From Cohnella sp. CFH 77786 (GTDB taxonomy: Bacteria; Bacillota; Bacilli; Paenibacillales; Paenibacillaceae), in the NCBI RefSeq assembly GCF_019400745.1, contig NZ_WJIB01000019.1, positions 42,775-106,774 on the forward strand: a DNA stretch of 64,000 bases, written 5' to 3'. Below the pieces are notes generated by a model. It worked only from the letters and a program-made list of their open reading frames with translations. It was not told the DNA's origin and did not search any database. Of the stretch, positions 26,001-33,619 are shown piece by piece. A program made the position numbers and the translations under genes. The first letter of the stretch is position 1; the number at the start of each line of letters is the position of its first letter.

Positions 26001-26106
26001 CGGCACGGGGTTGACGGTAACGAGCAATCCGGATCTCGGATCGACGGTTTCTTTCCGAATTCCCCTCACAGGAGGACACCAAGATGAGAACCATCCTTAT
26101 CGATGA
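23059..26106 (+). CDS. 7TMR-DISM hybrid sensor: degenerate kinase + receiver + LytS-type kinase
   Basis: A 1015-residue sensor. It has one helix (8-24), a beta-rich extracytoplasmic domain (about 27-200, IAGEWLFYPNRL, GYGTYRVRL), and a seven-helix 7TM-DISM region (about 203-412). A HisKA-like segment follows where the usual SHELRTPL reads AYQLHAPL, so the phosphoacceptor His is Tyr438. Its HATPase-like domain lacks DxGxG and GxGL motifs. A receiver (about 676-795) has D729, and a LytS-type kinase has H820 in KPHFLFNTLNS plus an intact HATPase (VENAVRHG, DDGVGM). GTG at 23059 follows AAAGGAGG by 8 nt. It overlaps the next gene by 23 bp. Confidence 0.88.
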   Translation: MPARRWIIGITVFYLLLLAAVMVQYRYDERAWLKAKDGQLDLTAWDWERDGVAKIAGEWLFYPNRLMTDPASIPPGTQAVKAEVPGKWPEPYIGYGTYRVRLVIPPQRTGENGSLAYFLQSVIASHQLSVNGQLIDSVGRPAAGKDEYKAAAYPHISYAHSHAGVLDILIPVANFDNRVKAGMYSPLMIGLPDSVTTDHLFSLVVEFISGLIYLVLAFIFLLYVYFNRKKRDGWLYFSLFFFCAAVHSAQHGSRWIYRLFPQLSYEDNLRLILLSMLGVVLFVSLFLAKRYRIRNLQIANRVMLPLLVSLFLFCSITPADLFSWLFIPILVLIGGSLVFLIALLAIQVWQGREEALYDYVILLGTLIIGASRFLYLSGMFGVHEPNRAWSVLLLLFGFSLILIVAHRILLHARRSEAMSLELKRLNRSKDEFLQHAAYQLHAPLQAMTTLTATILSQVRRPEDAFKQLKLLEAIGRQMDLQLHELTDWSRLQEGTLELHAKPVELGALVRRVIEWKEYLMPGLYELQIIDRIGNHPVYVQADEDRLLQVVFNLLSAAIAQTEYGDLIVESSSFGSKVELALRGFARYDFGGAQDRRQALDVNLAVSRKLIELHGGTLLLGIHPAGSINIRMTLPTADAAPESCRSPEMPPLRDNEPPAVPAAGSAFQEIAFSREMTDIRILVLDDDPVNLEIIRNLLLIDGIATDSVSSAKDIDALLDSVRKYDLVILDAGLPGISGIEICRRIRRVYPLFDLPVLMTTSSIRPGEVIAALAAGANDTLAVPIASTELRARVRNLLRIKASAADFIRMEMAFLQAQIKPHFLFNTLNSIAALSEEDPAGLRRLLDSFATYLRESFRFDSMEPLIPLDRELGLVRSYLEIEKIRFGDRLSIEMDIDDGVQKALIPPLTIQPLVENAVRHGLMTRKRGGLLKVAVKAEDPFCSIAVIDDGVGMEMPGNPLQAPNGSKQGVGMQNVERRLRQVYGTGLTVTSNPDLGSTVSFRIPLTGGHQDENHPYR

Positions 26107-27220
26107 CGAAGCGTTGGCGCTTCGGGATTTGGAGCGTCAGCTCGCCAAAATCGGCGGCGTCGAAATTTCCGCGACCTACCTCGATCCCGGGGAAGCGATC
26201 TCGGTTCTGGAGGCGGTTAAACCCGACGTCGTCTTCATGGATATCGATATGCCCGACATGAACGGTCTGGAAGCGGCCGAACGGATTCAGCAGATCGACG
26301 CTTCCATCGATATCGTGTTCGTCACGGCTTACGAGGAATACGCCGTTCGGGCCTTCGAGATTAACGCGCTCGATTATTTGCTGAAGCCGATTCGTCCGGA
26401 ACGGCTGGCCAAAACGCTGGAACGCGTCAAATCGCGCGACAGGTCCGCCCCTTCGGTCGTCCCCGTCCAGCCGGTCACGGTGCGCTGTTTTCAACAAATC
26501 GCGATCGAATTCGCGGGCGGCGATCCCTTTGCCTGGAGGACGACGAAAGCGCAGGAATTGTTCGCTTACCTGGTCTACCGAAGGCACCAGCCGATCCGTA
26601 AAGACGCGTTGATCGAAATTCTGTGGCCGCACATGGACATGAAACGGGCTTACTCCCTCCTCTACACGACCATTTACCAGCTGCGCAAATCTTTCGAGTC
26701 GGCCGGATTCCCGTTCCAGATCAAAAGCTCCGGCAACGGTTACGCGATTTACCTGGGAGACGCCGACTTGGACGTCGAACAGTGGGAGTACGGGCTTCAT
26801 CACGCTCCCGCCATCGATGAAGCTTCCTTGCCTCAACATACCAGGCTTCTGGACATGTATCGGGGGGACTTTCTCGCCGATCACGACTACCCCTGGGCCG
26901 ACAACGAGAGGGAGAGACTGCGTACGCTGTGGTACCAGCACGCGCTCGCGGTAGGCCTCTACCTGCAGGACAACGGCAAGAGGCTGGAGGCCGCGGCCGT
27001 CTACTTGCGCGTCCAGATGCTGTTCCCCTACAGCGAATCCAACTATTGGACGCTGATCCGGCTCTATGCCGAAATCGGGGACCGTTCGTCCGTGGAGCTT
27101 CATTATGAGCAGTTGGTCACCATGCTTCAAGAAGAGTACGGGGAAACCCCGTCCATCGCCATGCAGGAACAATTCGAGCAATGGCTGAGAAGGGCCGAAT
27201 CGCCGCAAGCGAAGCCGTGA
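26084..27220 (+). CDS. Response regulator with receiver, winged helix and BTAD domain (SARP-like)
   Basis: A 378-residue transcription regulator. The receiver (1-120) has D53 in FMDIDMP and T/K switch residues in VTAYEEY and LLKPI. The next part (about 133-222) is an OmpR-like winged helix (TKAQELFAYLVYRRHQPIRK, LLYTTIYQLRKSF), and about 225-370 is the helical bacterial transcriptional activator domain with TPR-like repeats. AGGAGG precedes the ATG, which lies inside the end of the kinase gene, so the two are co-translated. It should be the output partner of the LytS-type kinase domain next door. Confidence 0.92.
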   Translation: MRTILIDDEALALRDLERQLAKIGGVEISATYLDPGEAISVLEAVKPDVVFMDIDMPDMNGLEAAERIQQIDASIDIVFVTAYEEYAVRAFEINALDYLLKPIRPERLAKTLERVKSRDRSAPSVVPVQPVTVRCFQQIAIEFAGGDPFAWRTTKAQELFAYLVYRRHQPIRKDALIEILWPHMDMKRAYSLLYTTIYQLRKSFESAGFPFQIKSSGNGYAIYLGDADLDVEQWEYGLHHAPAIDEASLPQHTRLLDMYRGDFLADHDYPWADNERERLRTLWYQHALAVGLYLQDNGKRLEAAAVYLRVQMLFPYSESNYWTLIRLYAEIGDRSSVELHYEQLVTMLQEEYGETPSIAMQEQFEQWLRRAESPQAKP

Positions 27221-27289
27221 GGTTGAAAACGCGGGCTTCTTGGCGTAATTTAATAAAGGTAGGGCAGAACCGGAGAGGGGCAATAGGGT

Positions 27290-27688
27290 GTGGTAGCGCT
27301 GGCGCTGGCGGTCGGGGCTTTCATCGGGGCGGTGTTACGGTACGAAATGGGTCAATGGGTAGCGCCATTGCCGAACGGCTTTCCCGCGGGGACGCTGGCG
27401 ATTAACCTTGCCGGATGTTTGTTCCTCGGCTGGTTTCTGACCGCTTCGGCAAGCCGGCTGAAGATCCCGCAGACCGTTCGCATCGGGCTCGGCACCGGCC
27501 TCACCGGATCGTTCACGACGTTCTCCACGTTCTCCGTGGAAGCCGTGAACCTGTGCCGGAGCGGACAAGTCTGGCTTGCGGCCCTCTATGTAGGCGTAAG
27601 CATCGCAGGAGGCATCGGCTTGGCCGGATTGGGACATCTGGCCGCGAAATCCCACTTCCATTCTCCGAAAGAGAGGACATCGGCATGA
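27290..27688 (+). CDS. crcB: CrcB/Fluc fluoride channel subunit 1
   Basis: A 132-residue protein with four helices and the family motif GTGLTGSFTTFSTFSVE; the early GAxxRY motif is present (GAVLRYEMG). Fluc channels export fluoride and work as antiparallel dimers. The GTG at 27290 is preceded by GGAGAGGGG. The stop overlaps the next crcB start (ATGA), so the two subunits are made together and probably form a heterodimer. I see no fluoride-riboswitch fold in the 69 bp upstream. Confidence 0.93.
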   Translation: MVALALAVGAFIGAVLRYEMGQWVAPLPNGFPAGTLAINLAGCLFLGWFLTASASRLKIPQTVRIGLGTGLTGSFTTFSTFSVEAVNLCRSGQVWLAALYVGVSIAGGIGLAGLGHLAAKSHFHSPKERTSA

Positions 27689-28044
27689 TCTTCCTGATCG
27701 GCGTCGGCGGAATCGCGGGTGCGTATGCCCGGTATTACCTCGGCAAACGGATCGATAACGCCGCCGCTTCCCTGTTCCCCTGGGGCACCTTCGTCATCAA
27801 CGCCACCGGTTCTTTCTTGCTGGGAGTGCTCTTCACCCTGCACACCCGGGATTTGATACCGCTGTGGACATGGCTTCTGCTGGGTACGGGATTCTGCGGG
27901 GCTTACACGACGTTCTCGACGTTCGGGTATGAAGCGGTGAAGCTGCTTGAACGGAGACGGCTGGGTTTGGCGGCAGCGTATGCGCTGGGCTCGGCGGCGA
28001 TCGGATTGCTAATCGCTTGGCTCGGCATGAGCCTGGTTCGTTAA
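27685..28044 (+). CDS. crcB: CrcB/Fluc fluoride channel subunit 2
   Basis: A 119-residue partner of the preceding subunit with four helices and the pore motif GTGFCGAYTTFSTFGYE; the N-terminal GAYARYYLGKR is also typical. Its ATG at 27685 overlaps the first subunit's stop. A weak convergent hairpin (CCGGGCG / CGCCCGG, 28059-28084) lies between it and the leftward kinase gene. Confidence 0.93.
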   Translation: MIFLIGVGGIAGAYARYYLGKRIDNAAASLFPWGTFVINATGSFLLGVLFTLHTRDLIPLWTWLLLGTGFCGAYTTFSTFGYEAVKLLERRRLGLAAAYALGSAAIGLLIAWLGMSLVR

Positions 28045-28069
28045 TGGATCACCAAGGACCGGGCGCTCG

Positions 28070-29425
28070 TCAAACCTCGCCCGGATTCAAGGGCAGAAGT
28101 ATACGAAAGACCGCTCCGGCCGGTATTCCCTGATCGGCTTGCACCTTGCCTCCGTGCGCTTCGATGATGACTTTGGCCATCGAGAGCCCGATGCCGGTGC
28201 CGCCTTGTTCCCCTTTATAGAACCGGTCGAACACTTTGGCCGCCTCACCGGGAGCGAACCCTTTGCCGTCATCCGTGCAGGTAATCTGCGCCAGGTTCCC
28301 GTTCGCCTTCACTTCGAATCGCAGGAAGGTTCCGGCATACCGAACTCCGTTGCCCGCGATGTTGAGCAGCGCCCTCATCAGCTTCTCCCGGTCGAAGTTC
28401 CCCACCCTGTCAAGATCTCCTTCCAGCATCATTCGGATCCCTTGCTGCTCGGCCAACCCCCGAACGCGTTCCATGGCCGCCTCGATCACGTCGCCGATCC
28501 GAACCGGCTCGAACCGGTACAACTCGGTCGTCTGTTCCAAGCGGGTCAGATAGATCAGTTCGTCCACCAGGCCTTTGAGACGTTGGCATTCCGCCACGAT
28601 CAGATCCAGGCTTTGTTCCGCTTCCTCACCGGTGACGATTCCGTCCTTGACCGCTTCCGCGTTCCCTTGGATCGTCATGAGCGGGGTCTTCAATTCATGC
28701 GAGGCGTTCTGCAGGAACTCGGATTGCAGCCGGTCATGGGCTTGCAGCTGCGAAGCCATTACTTGAAAAGACTGCGCCAGCTCCCCGATTTCGTCTTGGG
28801 AGCGAATCGAGACTTGCGGTACCTCTTTCTTCGGAGAGAATTGCTTCATGGCGGCTGCCAGATTACGGACCGGACGCGTAATCGTTCGCGCGAGCAACGA
28901 GCCCATGAGCAGCGCGGCCAATGCGCCGATCAGAGCGCTGGCCCACTCGGCACCTCTCAGGACGCGGTTTAATCCGTTAACGTCCTTGACCTCGATCGCC
29001 AGGATCATGCGCCCCTGCAGTTGTCCGTCCGGCGAGCGGATTTCGCGGCGTTGAACGAGATACCCTCGGTCGTCTTTGCGGCTTAACTCCCGAAGGGTAT
29101 TGATTTCATTCCGGCTCGCGTTGGTATACAGGATCCGGTTGTCCGCATCCACGATGGCGAGACGCGAATTGATCGTTCGGCCGACGAGCTTCAGCTTGGC
29201 CCGGTTCGCGATGCGTTCCGCCACGATCCGGCCCGAGAGCGCCGGCGTCCCTTTCAGAGACAGCGCGATGGACTCCGCGTCCTCCTTCAGCTGCTTTTTC
29301 GCTTCCTGCAGAAGATAACGGCCCGACAGCACATGGAATACGAGCGCAGCCACGAGAAGAACCGTCATGATCAGGAGAAGGTTATGGAGCCGGATCTTGC
29401 CCCCGATTCTAAGATTGCGGATCAA
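28070..29425 (-). CDS. Sensor histidine kinase (two helices, HAMP)
   Basis: A 451-residue membrane kinase: helix at about 15-34, extracytoplasmic domain to about 155, second helix about 160-180, HAMP about 178-232, HisKA with H243 in FLQNASHELKTPL, and HATPase with NIAGNGVRYA, DDGKGF and GGTGIGLS. All catalytic motifs are intact. It overlaps the 3' end of its response-regulator gene by 17 bp, so the pair is an operon. No neighbour reveals the signal. Confidence 0.93.
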   Translation of the reverse strand: MIRNLRIGGKIRLHNLLLIMTVLLVAALVFHVLSGRYLLQEAKKQLKEDAESIALSLKGTPALSGRIVAERIANRAKLKLVGRTINSRLAIVDADNRILYTNASRNEINTLRELSRKDDRGYLVQRREIRSPDGQLQGRMILAIEVKDVNGLNRVLRGAEWASALIGALAALLMGSLLARTITRPVRNLAAAMKQFSPKKEVPQVSIRSQDEIGELAQSFQVMASQLQAHDRLQSEFLQNASHELKTPLMTIQGNAEAVKDGIVTGEEAEQSLDLIVAECQRLKGLVDELIYLTRLEQTTELYRFEPVRIGDVIEAAMERVRGLAEQQGIRMMLEGDLDRVGNFDREKLMRALLNIAGNGVRYAGTFLRFEVKANGNLAQITCTDDGKGFAPGEAAKVFDRFYKGEQGGTGIGLSMAKVIIEAHGGKVQADQGIPAGAVFRILLPLNPGEV

Positions 29426-30089
29426 GGCGGTAGCCGTACCCCCAAACCGTCGTAATCTGCACGCTCGAGCTTTGCTCGGCCAGTTTTTTCCGGATCCGCT
29501 TCACAAGATCGTCCACCAGCCGTTCGTCGCCGTAATAATCGTAGCCCCATACCTGCTGGGTCAGCTGCTCCCGCTTGAAAGGCATCCGGGGATGGTCGGC
29601 CAGAAACTCCAGCAGCTCGTATTCCTTGCCCGTAAGCTTGATTTCCCGGCCGTCCTTGTCGACCTGCCGGCGTTCTTTGTCTACGGTCAAATCGCCGATC
29701 GCAACCGGGCCTGTCGGGGATGCCGACCTCTCCAACCGTCTCAGCAGGTTCTTGATCCGCACGACCAGCTCCCGCGGACTGAACGGCTTGGACAAATAAT
29801 CGTCCGCTCCGAGCTCCAGGCCGAGAATCCGGTCCAGCTCCTCGTTTTTGGCCGATACGAAAATGATCGGAATGTCGCTCGTTTTCCGAATCGATTTGCA
29901 TAGCTCCATGCCGTCAGTCCCGGGCATCATGATGTCCAGAACGAGTAGATCCGGCTTCAGCCTCCCGATCTCCGCCTGCACTTGGCTGCCGTTGTCGAAC
30001 AGGGTGACCTTGAAGCCTTCGCTTTCGATATATTTTTTGAGGATGTTGCGGATATTCATCTCGTCATCCACGACGAATACATGCTTCAC
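29409..30089 (-). CDS. OmpR-family response regulator
   Basis: A 226-residue regulator with receiver residues D8-D9, phosphoacceptor D52 (LVLDIMMPG), the switch VSAKN and LSKPF, and a C-terminal winged helix ending VQITTVWGYGYRL. It starts with GTG at 30089, preceded by GGAGG. It is the partner of the kinase at 28070-29425; target genes are not evident. Confidence 0.94.
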   Translation of the reverse strand: MKHVFVVDDEMNIRNILKKYIESEGFKVTLFDNGSQVQAEIGRLKPDLLVLDIMMPGTDGMELCKSIRKTSDIPIIFVSAKNEELDRILGLELGADDYLSKPFSPRELVVRIKNLLRRLERSASPTGPVAIGDLTVDKERRQVDKDGREIKLTGKEYELLEFLADHPRMPFKREQLTQQVWGYDYYGDERLVDDLVKRIRKKLAEQSSSVQITTVWGYGYRLDPQS

Positions 30090-30208
30090 GCGCGGCCCTC
30101 CTCCCCTTCCCTGCTATTATAGCACCCGGTCATTCGGCGCCGGCCAGAAAAAAGAGAACAGGTTCCCCTGTCCTCTGATGAGCGAGAACATTCACGCGTT
30201 TCGGGCGA

Positions 30209-30724
30209 TCAGTCCAGAATCGCGATGATTTGATCGTACAAGCCGGATTTCTCTTTTAATTTCGCGTTGATTTGTCCGAAAATGCGGATCGCGTTGTCGA
30301 TGTGCGTTTGCGCTTGGTCGGAATCGCGGTTTTTGACGGCTTCGCGGAACGCCTTGATCTCGGCGTGCATGCTGTCGTAGAGGCCGCCGGTTTCTTGGCC
30401 CAAGGCGTGAATTTGCTTGCGGATCTGAGCCGCTTGTTTCAAGCCTTCTTTCTTGCCCTGCTCCTTCGCCGCCAGGGTGAGATCCAGCAGCCGGTCCTGT
30501 TTGCGCACGATCTCGGCTTTGGTCTCCAGCCGCACCGCCCGCAGATCGTTGACCGCGTGAAGCTCATCCTGGAACTCCTTCATCAGCTGCAGCTTTTTGA
30601 CCGGGGCGGCGATCTGCGCTGCCGTAGGATCGGCTGCGGTCCCTTGGGCCGGCGTTTCGGCAAACGCGCTTCCCGCTCCAATCAGCATCATGCACATCGT
30701 AAGTACCGCAAGCTTTTTCTTCAT
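30209..30724 (-). CDS. Secreted helical protein of unknown function
   Basis: I do not recognise a family. The protein has 171 residues: a clear signal peptide (MKKKLAVLTMCMMLIGAGSAFA, cleavage after AFA) and then an almost entirely helical, charged mature part with Lys/Glu/Gln heptad-like spacing (about 55-170), suggesting a coiled-coil or a Spy/CpxP-like fold. The start at 30724 is preceded by GAGGAGAG. It follows an ArsR-type regulator gene on the same strand, 104 bp away, and may be part of its response. Confidence 0.8.
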   Translation of the reverse strand: MKKKLAVLTMCMMLIGAGSAFAETPAQGTAADPTAAQIAAPVKKLQLMKEFQDELHAVNDLRAVRLETKAEIVRKQDRLLDLTLAAKEQGKKEGLKQAAQIRKQIHALGQETGGLYDSMHAEIKAFREAVKNRDSDQAQTHIDNAIRIFGQINAKLKEKSGLYDQIIAILD

Positions 30725-30828
30725 GTTCCATCTCTCCTCATTCTGATTATCCTTGCAAGCACAGTATAGGAGGAGAGTTTGGAACAACCCGGTGACAATT
30801 GCGGAAAAAGTGTGGAAACGAATTGATG

Positions 30829-31200
30829 TTACACATACTCCAGGATTGAAAAGGGCATGAACCAAGCGATGCCGTAACGGATACGGTTCCATTTTTGCGT
30901 TAAGGGCAGAAGAAGAAGAAACATTTCTTTAATATCCGAATCCGCGATGGAGTAACGGACCTCACGTTCCGTCCTGCGCTTGTTTAAGAGCTTGTGATCA
31001 TGGAAAAAGCGGAGATGTTTCGAGATGACGGCCTTATCCGTACCCAGCAAAGCGGCAAGATCGTCCACGCCGAACTCCTCTTGAATCAGCAACCCGATTA
31101 ATTCGATTCTTGTCGGATGGCTCATCGACCGAAAGATGACGCTTAACTGGTTCGCCGTGAATTTATCAAAATGAAAGTTCCGCGAAACATTTGATTTCAA
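30829..31200 (-). CDS. ArsR-type winged-helix regulator without the ArsR metal site
   Basis: A 123-residue DNA-binding protein with an ArsR fold: MSHPTRIELIGLLIQEE, then VDDLAALLGTDKAVISKHLRFF as recognition helix and the wing RRTEREVRYSI. The ELCVCD metal-binding motif is absent and there is no Cys at all, so it does not sense metals in the classical way. It starts with TTG at 31200, nine nt after AGGAGG. It is divergent from the DUF2892 gene at 31320. Confidence 0.88.
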   Translation of the reverse strand: MKSNVSRNFHFDKFTANQLSVIFRSMSHPTRIELIGLLIQEEFGVDDLAALLGTDKAVISKHLRFFHDHKLLNKRRTEREVRYSIADSDIKEMFLLLLPLTQKWNRIRYGIAWFMPFSILEYV

Positions 31201-31319
31201 CGCCGCTCACCTCCTGCTTCCCAATGTAACACAAAGAAATGTTATTGCCCATAACCACGCGTTTGATCTTTGGATAACTTTCTTTGCTTGAGGAAATCAT
31301 GTGCGAAGAGGTGATGTGC

Positions 31320-31508
31320 ATGAAGTGCAACGTAGGCAATACCGAACGAATCCTCCGCATTTCCGCCGGAGTAATCATCCTCGCGGCCGGCATCGCGGCA
31401 AGAAGCTGGTGGGGACTGATCGGAGCGGCGCCGATCCTAACGGGGGCGACCCGGTATTGCCCCGCCAACGCCCTTCTAGGCATCGATAATTGCGAAACGG
31501 CCAAATGA
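31320..31508 (+). CDS. DUF2892 small membrane protein
   Basis: A 62-residue protein with the pattern MKCNVGNTERILRISAGVII, two short hydrophobic helices and a late Cys in GATRYCPAN-type sequence. DUF2892 proteins are often found alone or fused to rhodanese domains in sulfur-related loci; function is unknown. AGAGGTG lies 6 nt before the ATG; an ATG at 31314 is also possible. It is divergent from an ArsR-type regulator, which probably controls it. Confidence 0.85.
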   Translation: MKCNVGNTERILRISAGVIILAAGIAARSWWGLIGAAPILTGATRYCPANALLGIDNCETAK

Positions 31509-31593
31509 CCGGGTCACTCTTCATGGAGCAACTCTGAGCTGCTTACCGCATCGCGGGCCAACCATCCCCATAATGAACTCTTCAGATTTCCAA

Positions 31594-31637
31594 TAAAAAA
31601 AGCTCTTCCGACTACCATTACGTAGTCCGGAAGAGCC
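31594..31637 (-). terminator. Terminator of the rpsF-ssb-rpsR operon
   Basis: A 14-bp stem (GCTCTTCCG-ACTAC / GTAGTCCGGAAGAGC, one bulge) with a 6-nt loop is followed leftward by TTTTTTTATT. Confidence 0.88.
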
Positions 31638-31658
31638 TTTGGTTTGAATCCGATCCTT

Positions 31659-31973
31659 TTACTCGGTCGTGTACGGCAGCAGAGCCATTTGACGCGAGCG
31701 CTTGATCGCGACCGTCAGCATGCGCTGATATTTCGCCTTCGTGCCCGTCACACGGCGGGGCAGGATTTTGCCGCGCTCGCTGATGAACTTGCGAAGCAGG
31801 TCGAGATCTTTGTAATCGATATGTTGAATCTTGTTAACGGTGAAGTAGCACACTTTGCGGCGCTTGTTGCGGCCGCGGCGGAACTTGCGGGGCTCGCGTT
31901 GTTCGCCGCCCTCGCGAGGACCGCGGGGTCCGCGCTCTTCACGCGCTTGCGATTGCGCTTGTTGTTCGCTCAT
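31659..31973 (-). CDS. rpsR: 30S ribosomal protein S18
   Basis: A 104-residue ribosomal protein. The conserved S18 core runs from RRKVCYFTVNK to RQMALLPYT. The first 35 residues are an Arg/Gly/Glu/Gln-rich extension, making it longer than the roughly 79-residue B. subtilis protein. It pairs with S6 in the 30S platform; both are in this operon with ssb. Confidence 0.97.
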   Translation of the reverse strand: MSEQQAQSQAREERGPRGPREGGEQREPRKFRRGRNKRRKVCYFTVNKIQHIDYKDLDLLRKFISERGKILPRRVTGTKAKYQRMLTVAIKRSRQMALLPYTTE

Positions 31974-31993
31974 GGATTTTCAATCCTTTCCGT

Positions 31994-32485
31994 TCAGAAT
32001 GGCAAATCATCGTCCGATATATCGATCGGTCGTCCGTCGTCGGCGAAGGGATCCTGGTTGTTTCCGCTGCTCCTGGAGCCGGCACTGCGGCTGCCTCCTC
32101 CGTACCCGCCTCCGCCGGAATATTCGTCCCTTCCCTGCCCGCCTCCGCCGCTCTCGCGGTTCGGCGATTCCAGAAAACGCACGTTATCGGCGATCACTTC
32201 CGTTACATAAACGCGGCGGCCTTCGTTGTTCTCGTAGTTGCGCACTTGGATGCGGCCCTCTACGGCGGTCAGGCGACCTTTGCGAAGGTAATTCGCGCAC
32301 GTCTCGGCCAGCTGGCGCCAAGTCACGACCGGGATGAAATCCGCTTCGCGCTCTCCTCCTTGTTCCCTGGAGGAAAACGGACGGTCCACCGCGAGGGTGA
32401 ATTGGGCAATGGCTACGCCTGCAGGCGTGTAACGAAGCTCGGGGTCTTTGGTCAGGCGTCCGATCAGAATAACCCGGTTCAACAT
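31994..32485 (-). CDS. ssb: Single-stranded DNA-binding protein
   Basis: A 163-residue OB-fold protein (MLNRVILIGRLTKDPELRYT) with a Gly/Ser-rich flexible tail and the acidic tip DISDDDLPF that recruits replication and repair partners. GGAGGG precedes the ATG at 32485. It lies between rpsF and rpsR as in other Bacilli. Confidence 0.98.
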   Translation of the reverse strand: MLNRVILIGRLTKDPELRYTPAGVAIAQFTLAVDRPFSSREQGGEREADFIPVVTWRQLAETCANYLRKGRLTAVEGRIQVRNYENNEGRRVYVTEVIADNVRFLESPNRESGGGGQGRDEYSGGGGYGGGSRSAGSRSSGNNQDPFADDGRPIDISDDDLPF

Positions 32486-32554
32486 GGAAACGTTCCCTCC
32501 CCGTACTTGACGGTCTAACGGCGGCTATCCGCCAGGGTTTGTGCGGCCGGTTGC

Positions 32555-32845
32555 TTACGCGCTGACAACGTCTTTGGTTACCATGTGCCGGATAACTTCG
32601 TCCGTAATCTTCAGCACGCGCTCAAGCTCCGCAACAACGGATGCGGGAGCTTTGAACTGAACCAGCACATACGTTCCTTCGCGGTGCTTGTTGATCTCGT
32701 AAGCCAGACGTTTCTTGCCCCATACGTCGTGCTTCGCGATCTCTCCGCCGTTCGCGATGATGCCTTGGAATTTCTCCGTAACGGCTTGAACGGTTTCGGC
32801 TTCCACGTCAGGACGGATGATGTACATCAACTCATAGTTGCGCAT
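32555..32845 (-). CDS. rpsF: 30S ribosomal protein S6
   Basis: A 96-residue ribosomal protein starting MRNYELMYIIRPDVEAETV, with the S18-contact strand EINKHREGTYVLVQF. AAAAGGAGG precedes the ATG at 32845. It is the first gene of the rpsF-ssb-rpsR operon. Confidence 0.98.
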   Translation of the reverse strand: MRNYELMYIIRPDVEAETVQAVTEKFQGIIANGGEIAKHDVWGKKRLAYEINKHREGTYVLVQFKAPASVVAELERVLKITDEVIRHMVTKDVVSA

Positions 32846-32951
32846 CTTCCGTTCACCTCCTTTTGGTCTGTGGCCCCCCGCTTGGGATACCGCAAGAGGT
32901 TGTCTCACGGCCGGGGAGCAAGGATATGCGTGTAGATTGCATACCTAAATA

Positions 32952-32980
32952 ATTTATCACGTTTGACCGCATAGGTCAAT
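32952..32980 (-). promoter_or_regulatory. Promoter of rpsF-ssb-rpsR
   Basis: Reading leftward, TTGACC (32980-32975), a 17-bp spacer and an extended -10 TGATAAATT (TAAATT at 32957-32952). The leader to rpsF is about 100 nt. Confidence 0.8.
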
Positions 32981-33051
32981 GTAAATGTCGTTACACTACT
33001 CGGAGAGAAAGGCTGTCCGCCCCTGCTGCGGCAGCGCGGGAGGTGAACCCA

Positions 33052-33234
33052 GTGGGAGAACAAACCGAATTCAAGCCGGGCGATCAGGCGCCCAACGACG
33101 GTGTTTACATCGAGGTCGGAGAGAACGACTTCCACATGCACATCAATAACCCTAAACGCATCAAAATGCGGGCCGGAGGCCGTTTTCCCGAGACGACCAA
33201 CCACAATCGGATCTGGAAAAGGTTCAAGCGGTAG
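33052..33234 (+). CDS. yjzC: YjzC-family small protein
   Basis: A 60-residue protein with the YjzC pattern FKPGDQAPNDGVYIEVGEN, then NNPKRIKMRAGGRFPET and NHNRIWKRFKR. Function unknown; small, basic and cytoplasmic. The GTG at 33052 was chosen because GGGAGGTGA precedes it and the length equals the family; a GTG at 33043 overlaps that site. Confidence 0.85.
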   Translation: MGEQTEFKPGDQAPNDGVYIEVGENDFHMHINNPKRIKMRAGGRFPETTNHNRIWKRFKR

Positions 33235-33548
33235 CGCCGAAATCATTTCGCCATCTGCAGCATAATCCGAGACCGTTCGGGCATGATAAGTTTCGGCGAC
33301 GGCATGAGAGGTGTGGTTCCCTTGAACGAGGTGAAGCAACATCCGTTAGACGCGTTCCATTCGTAGTAGGTCAACTGGAGGGTTTTGCCAAAGACACTTG
33401 TCTGTAACACACGTTGAAACTCCGTAACCGAAGCGCTGAATTGGTTCAGCAACGTTTGGCAACGATCTCGCAACTCAGAAACCCGTCGCCCGGAAGACCC
33501 CGCAAGGGGTCTTTCGTTCGTGCCGGGAGCGCCCAAACCCCTTTTTTC

Positions 33549-33619
33549 GCCCATCCCCCTAAGTCCCTCTCCCGGGGGAGGGGGATTCCGAGGCGCTCGG
33601 CCCTCTGGACTCCCGGATT
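33549..33619 (+). repeat. 70-bp repeat, copy A (inverted relative to copy B)
   Basis: Starts CGCCCATCCCCCTAAGT and ends CTCCCGGATT, with an internal palindrome CTCCCGGGGGAG. Copy B at 34143-34212 is its near-identical inverse (about 90 percent by eye). The gap 33235-33870 holds no gene I can support. Confidence 0.85.

Noticed and set aside
27221..27289. Fluoride riboswitch upstream of crcB
   Set aside because: The 69-bp gap is short and I could not find the expected pseudoknot pattern.
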